The notes under the pieces were generated by a model, which was not told the DNA's origin, did not search any database, and saw nothing but the letters and a program-made list of their open reading frames with translations. Shown piece after piece: positions 58,118-64,000 of a stretch of DNA of 64,000 bases. The stretch is taken from assembly GCF_027579695.1 (NCBI RefSeq), contig NC_083570.1:96227463-96291462 (forward strand). The letters run 5' to 3'. This DNA comes from Neoarius graeffei (taxonomy: Eukaryota > Chordata > Actinopteri > Siluriformes > Ariidae). The stretch's first letter is position 1. Every line of letters starts with the position of its first letter. Made by a program: the position numbers and the translations under genes.

Positions 58118-59297
58118 GTTCAATTTATATAGCGCCTTTCTCAAAACCCAAGATCGCGTTACAATTATAGAAAAAAAAAAGTCCACCAAATAAAGGTCAG
58201 GATGTCATTCCAATGGTGTAGCAGCCACAGTCCCACCAAAAGGCACATGAAAACAAGTCCCACACCGCCAGCATAGCCCCCGCGATGCTGCCGGGCAGCA
58301 TCACTCGGAACACCATGCCATGGATCCACAATGCGAGCACAAACGCACCACCACGCAGAGCGCTGGTATGTCCCAAACCACCTGCACAGCCACCGTGATG
58401 CCACTGAGCAATATCACTCGGAATATCACGCCAAGCACTAAAACACTGCTGCACAGAGCGCTGGACAACCACGATGTTAAAAGAGCAATGAGCTCACTGC
58501 ATTCCATAGCGAGGAGCACAGGCATTACCCATGGCAAACCAAGGCCTGGAGAGAACCAACGCCCAAAACTGGGTCCGGAGCTACACCACAACCGGCAGTC
58601 AAAAACACTCAAACAAAAACAAAAATCAAACTACACAAACACAAAAAAGAAAAACAAAAGAAAAAATAAAAATAAATAAAAAGCTCCAGTGAGAAGCGGC
58701 AGCCAGAATGTGCATGGTATACTCTCAACTGGATAAATTAAGATGTTGTAAAAAGTAGTTTTAGAACTGTGTTGGAATGTGTGAAAAAGCATTACCTTGC
58801 CCATTGTGACAAACCATTTTGGTCACTTGAGGTGATTCTGTTCAGTCTTAGGAATGTATCAAGCACAAAAACTTAAATCTGCTCCATTGATTTGGACAAT
58901 TAACTGGCCATCCAAAAAATTATGTCCTGTTGTTTTGGGATAAGGAGTTGGCAGTAGGAGGGGTATTCAATGAGAAGAGTAAAAATTCCATTCTATTCAG
59001 TGAGAAGAGTGAAAACCCCTCCCACTGCCAACTCTTAATCCCATCAGGTCAAGTGATCAAAATAGTTCATCACAACGGGTAAGGTAATGTTTTTCACACA
59101 TTCCAACACAGTATTAAAACTGCTTTTTACAACATCTTCATTTATCTGCTATTTTTAAAAACTAAAATCATGATAAACATACTACATAGATATTATTGTA
59201 GCTGAACTTATGCTGAATACAAAAAAGTCACATGACTGAAAATACTGTTAAGATTTGTTGAAATTGACAACATCAAAACATGACAACATTAGAGTGC
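57881..59297. mobile_element. large fold-back (palindromic) element
   Basis: The left arm (57912-58077, continuing 58721-58960) and right arm (58990-59297) are inverted copies. For example CATGTGACTTTTTTGTATTC at 57988 is the complement of GAATACAAAAAAGTCACATG near 59217. The centre is near 58985. The left border TTAA followed by TCCTCTGGGGTCTGAGG suggests a piggyBac-type target, but the matching right border is missing. A short retro-element splits the left arm. Confidence 0.82.
58078..58730 (-). repeat. short retroelement with (ATT)n tail inside the fold-back
   Basis: Read on the minus strand it begins near GCACATTCTGGCTGCCGC, continues through GC-rich sequence and ends AAAGGCGCTATATAAATTGA followed by (ATT)n. 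This 3' end is typical of fish LINEs. The coding part is lacking, so it is an internally deleted LINE or a SINE using the LINE tail. Confidence 0.65.
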
Positions 59298-59299
59298 CA

Positions 59300-59890
59300 G
59301 AAAAAGATAAAAAGCTTGTTTCAATACCATTTTGCAAAGAGTACTAGTTAGAAATAAATGATGTGTCCTAAAACAATGCATCCTACTGCTGTTGTCCTCA
59401 TTTAACATAAGGTTTCAAGCTAGCCCATTCTTGACTTTTGATGTATTAGTTTCTGTCAGTGCAAGCTGAGCCACCAGTGCATTAGCCATAGTATCTAGCA
59501 TTTGTTTGTACTAAAGGCATTGACTGCCTTTACTAATAGTTTGATGTAGACATGCAAGAATTGAAATAATTTCTATACTTAGTGTATTGCACATTTTAGA
59601 GTCCTGGAATCACTTTTAGCCTCAAGTGAAGGCACGAGTAGTTTAAATGCTAAAAAGACATAGATGAATACCCAGATACAAATGTAGCCAATAGGCCTCA
59701 GTTATCAGGCTTTAATTGTATGTACATATTTGCATAAGCCAGACTAAACTAATAATTTCTCCCAGATTTATAAACGTTTCGGAAACACCAATTTTCTTCA
59801 TACTCAGTTGTGTATGTTGATGAATACCAATTACCTTTAAATTACTAGAGTCATACAAGTTATTTTTATATATTTTAATATGCCATTAAA
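59300..59890. other. intergenic; nothing recognised
   Basis: AT-rich sequence between the fold-back element and a Tc1 derivative. No coding or repeat structure seen. Confidence 0.5.
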
Positions 59891-59894
59891 AATA

Positions 59895-60408
59895 CACTAT
59901 ATGGCCACATGCATGTGGACACCTGACCAGCACACCCTGTGGTTCTTCCTCAAACTGTTGCCACAAAGTTGGAAGATAACAGATGTCTTTGTATGCTCTA
60001 GCATTCAATTTTCACTTCTCTGGAACTGAGAGCCTGGTCCAATCATGTTTTGGCATAAGAATGCCCCTGTGTTCCATGAAGACATGGTTTGCCAAGGGTG
60101 GAGTGGAAGAACTCTAGTGGACTGGAACAGAGTCCTGACCTCAACCCTATTGAACACCTTTGGGATGAATTGGAATGCTGACTGCACCCGAGGCCTTGTT
60201 ACCCATCACCAATGCCTGACTTCACTAATACTCTTGTGGATGAATGATCACAAATCCTCACCACCATGCTCCATAATCTAATGGAAAGTCTTCCTAGAAG
60301 AGTAGAGATTATTATCACAGCAAAGGGGGGCTAACTCTAGAATGGCATGTTAAAAAAGCACACATGGACATGATGGTCATGTGTCCACAAACTTTTGGTC
60401 ATAGAGTG
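59895..60408 (+). mobile_element. Tc1-like deletion derivative
   Basis: The ends CACTATATGGCCACATG and inverse CACTCTATGACCAAAAG carry TA flanks. The plus strand keeps SGTESWSNHVLA-like and NPIEHLWDEL-like fragments around CAACCCTATTGAACACC, from the transposase end. Same terminal family as 11606-12061. Confidence 0.82.
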
Positions 60409-60409
60409 T

Positions 60410-60977
60410 ACATAACCTATATAAACTCGACAACATAATCCATATATAAAAGTGAAGTAACGCATTGCAATTTGAAGCCAATTAATTGAGGATTGCATTA
60501 GTTTGTCTTCTTATGCATAAATTGACAGACACTCAGGAACACAGTAAGGATACAAATGTTTTTATGACATCACATGATTTTCATGAATTCCACAATTTTG
60601 TGTGCAAAAGCTCAAACAGTTTGCAAATAAATTCATTCATATCCAACTTGAAAAATTAAGCTCAGTGTGTTGCAATTATGTTTCAATGATGTCAAATGCA
60701 GTTTGTTTGCTAATTGTGAAGATCTCAATACACTCTCTGTTAAAATCTGTCTCTGTTTATGCATGTTCTAATAATCTGCTTTAGGCAAGTTTCAATATTT
60801 AGTTAGTTGCTGATTATAGTCAGCAAAATGTAGCCCCCCAAAAAGTAGGTTATGTTGATTAATCATGGGAGAAAATTTGCATGGAGGGAACTTGAGATGA
60901 ATCTGCTTATCACTTGGTGAGATTGGGGAGATTAAATAAATCAACCCCAAGAGTGTGTGTTGCCTTATATCACTGAT
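60410..60977. other. intergenic; nothing recognised
   Basis: AT-rich sequence left of the 28S-Rex3 unit with no coding or repeat structure. Confidence 0.5.
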
Positions 60978-60989
60978 GAGTTTAGATGC

Positions 60990-61001
60990 GAAAGACTAAT
61001 T

Positions 61002-61050
<49 letters not shown>

Positions 61051-61166
61051 TACTCGAGAAAGCTTTGCAGTTTTATCCGGTAAAGCTAATGACTAGAGGC
61101 CTTGGGGCCAAAACGACCTCAACCTATTCTCAAACTTTAAATGGGTAAGAAGCCCGGCTCGCTGGC
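60990..61166 (+). pseudogene. 28S ribosomal RNA fragment
   Basis: GAAAGACTAATTGAACCATC, TAGTAGCTGGTTCCCTCCGA, GCAGTTTTATCCGGTAAAGC, AACCTATTCTCAAACTTTAA and AAGAAGCCCGGCTCGCTGGC match a highly conserved internal part of eukaryotic 28S rRNA in order. A few substitutions and a small deletion are visible. It is an isolated 177-bp piece, not an rDNA unit, and its end is fused directly to a Rex3 retrotransposon end. Confidence 0.92.
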
Positions 61167-61749
61167 CGATGCCCCTCCTAGAAGTGGGCATCGGCTGCAG
61201 TGATGCAGTCACTTTACTGGTCCATCGTGGTGAAGAAGGAGCTGAGCCAAAAGGCGAAGCTCTCGATTTACCGGTCGATCTACGTTCCGACTCTCACCTA
61301 TGGTCATGAGCTTTGGGTAATGACTGAAAGAACAAGATCATGGATACAAGCGGCCGAAATGAGTTTCCTTCGCAGGGTGGCTGGGCGCTCCCTTAGAGAT
61401 AGGGTGAGAAGCACAGTCACTCGGGAGGAGCTCGGAGTAGAGCCGCTGCTCCTCCACATCGAGAGGAATCAGCTGAGGTGGCTCGGGCATCTCTTTCGGA
61501 TGCCTCCTGGACGCCTCCCTGGGGAGGTGTTCCAGGCATGTCCCCCCGGGAGGAGGCCCCGGGGAAGACCCAGGACATGCTGGAGGGACTATGTCTCTCG
61601 GCTGGCTTGGAAACGCCTCGGTGTTCTTCCTGAGGAGCTGGCGGAGGTGCCTGGGGAAAGGGAAATTTGGGCTTCCATGCTCAGACAGCTGCCTCTGTGA
61701 CCCAGCCCCGGATAAGCGGAAGAAGACGAGACGAGACGAGATGAGACGA
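61167..61749 (+). mobile_element. 5'-truncated Rex3 (RTE-clade) retrotransposon fused to the 28S fragment
   Basis: The 3' part of a Rex3-like LINE: coding end of the reverse transcriptase, stop, then GGATAAGCGGAAGAAGACGA and a (GACGA)n tail. It shares orientation with the 28S piece. One 12-bp duplication, GAGTTTAGATGC at 60978-60989 and GAGTTTGGATGC at 61750-61761, brackets both, so they integrated together. Confidence 0.85.
61200..61700 (+). pseudogene. Rex3 polyprotein C-terminal region
   Basis: An open stretch encodes SIVVKKELSQKAKLSIYRSI, YVPTLTYGHELWVMTERTRS, LRRVAGRSLRDRVRS and LRWLGHLFRMPPGRLPGEVF. This is the conserved end of the RTE/Rex3 polyprotein after the reverse transcriptase. 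It ends before the 3' tail with no disabling change in this part. The catalytic domain itself is absent. Confidence 0.85.
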
Positions 61750-61761
61750 GAGTTTGGATGC

Positions 61762-62357
61762 ACATTATACTCTAGGATTAGTCTTGCAAGGCCAGATGTG
61801 ATCTCTAACAAGAGTTCATGCCTGGTGACAGACTTTCAAACACATGGCGATGAATTGTGGTGAAAACAAACATAAACAGCAGTACAGGCTTTATTTCTAA
61901 AACTTGCCCCAATTTCCAGTCTGTGCACTTTTAATGTCTGGAGGAATAAACTCTTTCTAGCAAGATATGTAAACGTTTAACTGAATCATTCTTGCCTTGC
62001 CAAAAGATTTTTGTTTTTACTTTTACTTTTTCAGCCAACCTGGCTTGCATTTATGATACAGTATTGTTATTGGCTTTCTTTGAGTGCTACCTTCACACAC
62101 CATTTGATTAGCTTGGAAATTTAAAAATTTTCTTTGTTGCTCACTACATTTCACCACAACCTCAAGTCAAATTTTTTTCTCCAGATATGTCTCCAGATAT
62201 GTATTCTCATTAGAGATCACACTTGGCCCTGTGAGGCTACTAAATGTTGGTTGAAAAAGCAACCAATTTTCATTGCTGGTGTAGGGTAAAATGTGATGAT
62301 TTCAAAGTAAATATTTTACCTAGAACCTTCAGTATCTTTAAGGATTAAAAGAATCTA
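61762..62357. other. intergenic; nothing recognised
   Basis: AT-rich sequence between the 28S-Rex3 unit and the last Tc1. No coding or terminal-repeat structure seen. Confidence 0.5.
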
Positions 62358-64000
62358 CAACTAGAAATCAGAAAAATTTGGGACAGTATGGTGAAATTGA
62401 AATTAAAACTGTAAACAATGATTTGTAAATAATCTTTGACCTGTATTTCACTCAAAACAATACAGCAACACACAGAGATATCCACAAACACTGGTGACCG
62501 ATGGTTTCCTCCGCCTACTCAGACAGTCTGCGCCGGCTACTCGATCCCAGAAAAAATAAAAAATTGCCTTTCAATGTTCAAGCAATTTATATTGTCTGTG
62601 CTGCCCATAATTTTCTGCAAATCCAATTATTCCACCATGAAATTGTCTTTGGTTCAGGTCTAACACAATCGGAAGTGATGCCATATTTGTTGATCGATTC
62701 TCGCACTCTGATTGACTGAGCTGGACCACGTGACCATACCATAGCGTATGTAGTTATGTTACACCATGTAGTTATGTTACAGAGCCAGGCAGCATACTAC
62801 AGAGGGTAACTGAGAAAGCCAAGCACACATATATCTGGAGGGAAATTTCATGCATGTTTTGCAAGTATTTTACAGGGAAATGGTTAGTAATTCATTAGCT
62901 GAGAATGCACCAGAAGTTACCAGAAGGCATATAAATTTAACATAAAAACTTTTCTGCATGCCCCCAGACCTCCCTGGCATTAGCGCACCTTTGGTGTGCT
63001 GCGGCGGCTTCACCACCACAAATTCCAGAGCTGGCTACTACTTTTTTTTTTTAGTTGGCTACTTCAGGTTTTCTGATGTTTTACCTCAAGAATTATTTTT
63101 CAGAACAAATACATTTCAATTTTGATTCTTGCAACACATTTCAAATAAAAAGTTGGGACGGTAAAGCATTTACCACTTTATAATGTTGCCATTCCTTCTC
63201 ACAATAATTTTGTTCTTTAGGGACTGAAAACACCAATTGATGAAGTGTTTCAGGTGTTATGTTGTCCCATTCTTCCTACAAACAGGTCTTAAGGTGTGCA
63301 AAAGTACAGGGTAATCATTGTCATTTTTCATTTCAAAATTCACCACACATTCTCTATTGGGGGGACAGGAACCCTCTTTTTCCACAGCAATGTCTTTGTA
63401 ATGTGTGCAGAATGTTTTCATTGTGCTGTTGAAATATCCTTGGAAAAGATGACATCTTGAAGGTACCATATGTTGTTCCAAAATCTCAATGTACTTTTCT
63501 GCATTAATGCTGTCATCAGAGAAGTGTAAGTTAACTTTGCCAAGGGCACTGACACAACCCCATACCATGACAAACTCTGGCTTTTGGACTTGTTGCTGTT
63601 AACAGTCTGGATGGTTCTTTTCATCTTTGGTCTGGAGCACACAGCATCCATTTCTTCCAAAAAAGAGCTGGAGTACTGATTTATCTGACAACAATACATG
63701 TTTCTACTGTGTGATGGTCGATGCCAGATGTCTCTAAGCCCAGAGAAGTCAACAGTGCTTCTGGACCCAATTAATATAAAGCTTCCTTTTTGCACAGTAA
63801 AATTTTAACTGGCATTTGTGGATGTAACTTCATATTGTAGTTATTGACAAATGTTTGCCAAAGTAATCCTGAGCCTATGTGGTTATATCAACTAGAGATG
63901 AATGATGGTTCTTGATGCAGCGCCATCTGAGGATTGGAGATCACGGGTGTTCAGCTTAGACTTGCGCCCTTGTCTTTCACTCACCAAGGTTCTGCCAGAT
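62358..64000 (-). mobile_element. Tc1-like transposon with an internal insertion, cut by window end
   Basis: The left end CAACTAGAAATCAGAAAAAT is TA-flanked and the family is that of 23880-25514. Aligning the two shows an extra ~590 bp at about 62474-63070. Minus-strand transposase remnants include [15 protein letters not shown] and a damaged start region beyond 63900. The right terminal repeat lies outside the window. Confidence 0.8.
62474..63070. other. unidentified insertion inside a Tc1 element
   Basis: This sequence is absent from the related Tc1 at 23880-25514. It begins near GAGATATCCACAAACACTGG and ends near CCACAAATTCCAGAGCTGG. It contains a direct repeat of GTAGTTATGTTAC at 62750-62780. 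TTGGCTACT-type words recur at the right border. I cannot assign it to a family. Confidence 0.4.

Noticed and set aside
58165..58612. Overlapping minus-strand frames of about 100 codons
   Set aside because: They lie in the GC-rich body of a LINE-tailed short retroelement and overlap each other in several frames.
60985..61170. Functional rRNA gene
   Set aside because: Only 177 bp of 28S is present with substitutions and a retrotransposon junction; no rDNA context.

Overview
This is a teleost fish nuclear genome window holding one real protein-coding gene, cpeb4, on the minus strand, plus a dense collection of mobile elements. The fish assignment rests on the CPEB4 protein, Tc1-like transposons, Rex3-, Rex/L2- and CR1-like retrotransposons, and tRNA-derived SINEs ending in (ATGAG)n. 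The SINE type suggests a catfish to me, but only weakly.

Positions 1-34150 are cpeb4, read right to left. Ten coding exons could be placed by splice sites and reading phase: 34150-33041, 28016-27926, 17888-17838, 17739-17716, 17545-17369, 15326-15237, 14640-14522, 12355-12241, 4177-3996 and 2042-1815. Joined, they give 728 codons plus a stop, against 729 residues recalled for human CPEB4. They encode a disordered Q/H/P-rich N-terminus, two RRMs and a C-terminal ZZ-type zinc domain. Both alternative cassettes known in mammals are present at their expected sizes: 51 nt (exon 3) and the 24-nt neuronal microexon (exon 4). The 3' UTR occupies 1-1814. The 5' UTR and promoter lie in roughly 34151-35290.

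The cpeb4 introns are full of transposons. Intron 9 has a Harbinger-type element. Intron 8 has a four-level nest (a LINE, interrupted by an opposite LINE, interrupted by a hAT element, interrupted by a SINE) plus a mariner-like element abutting a Tc1. Introns 7, 5, 2 and 1 hold Tc1 elements (one inside another), SINEs, a THAP-domain remnant and an undescribed repeat family with a short conserved coding start.

Positions 35290-64000 are intergenic sequence upstream of cpeb4 with no host gene that I can recognise. They hold: a 609-bp tandem duplication of a composite SINE next to the promoter (35297-36500); many SINEs with clear target-site duplications; a Tc1 with an intact DDE triad (41402-42741); a 5'-truncated LINE with a 780-codon open frame (46476-49075); a long LINE with an esterase-type ORF1, broken by two SINEs and a Harbinger-like MITE (49076-54860); a large fold-back element (57881-59297); and a 28S rRNA fragment fused to a 5'-truncated Rex3 copy, the whole flanked by one near-perfect 12-bp duplication (60978-61761). 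That last unit is the most unusual structure here and looks like one chimeric retrotransposition event.
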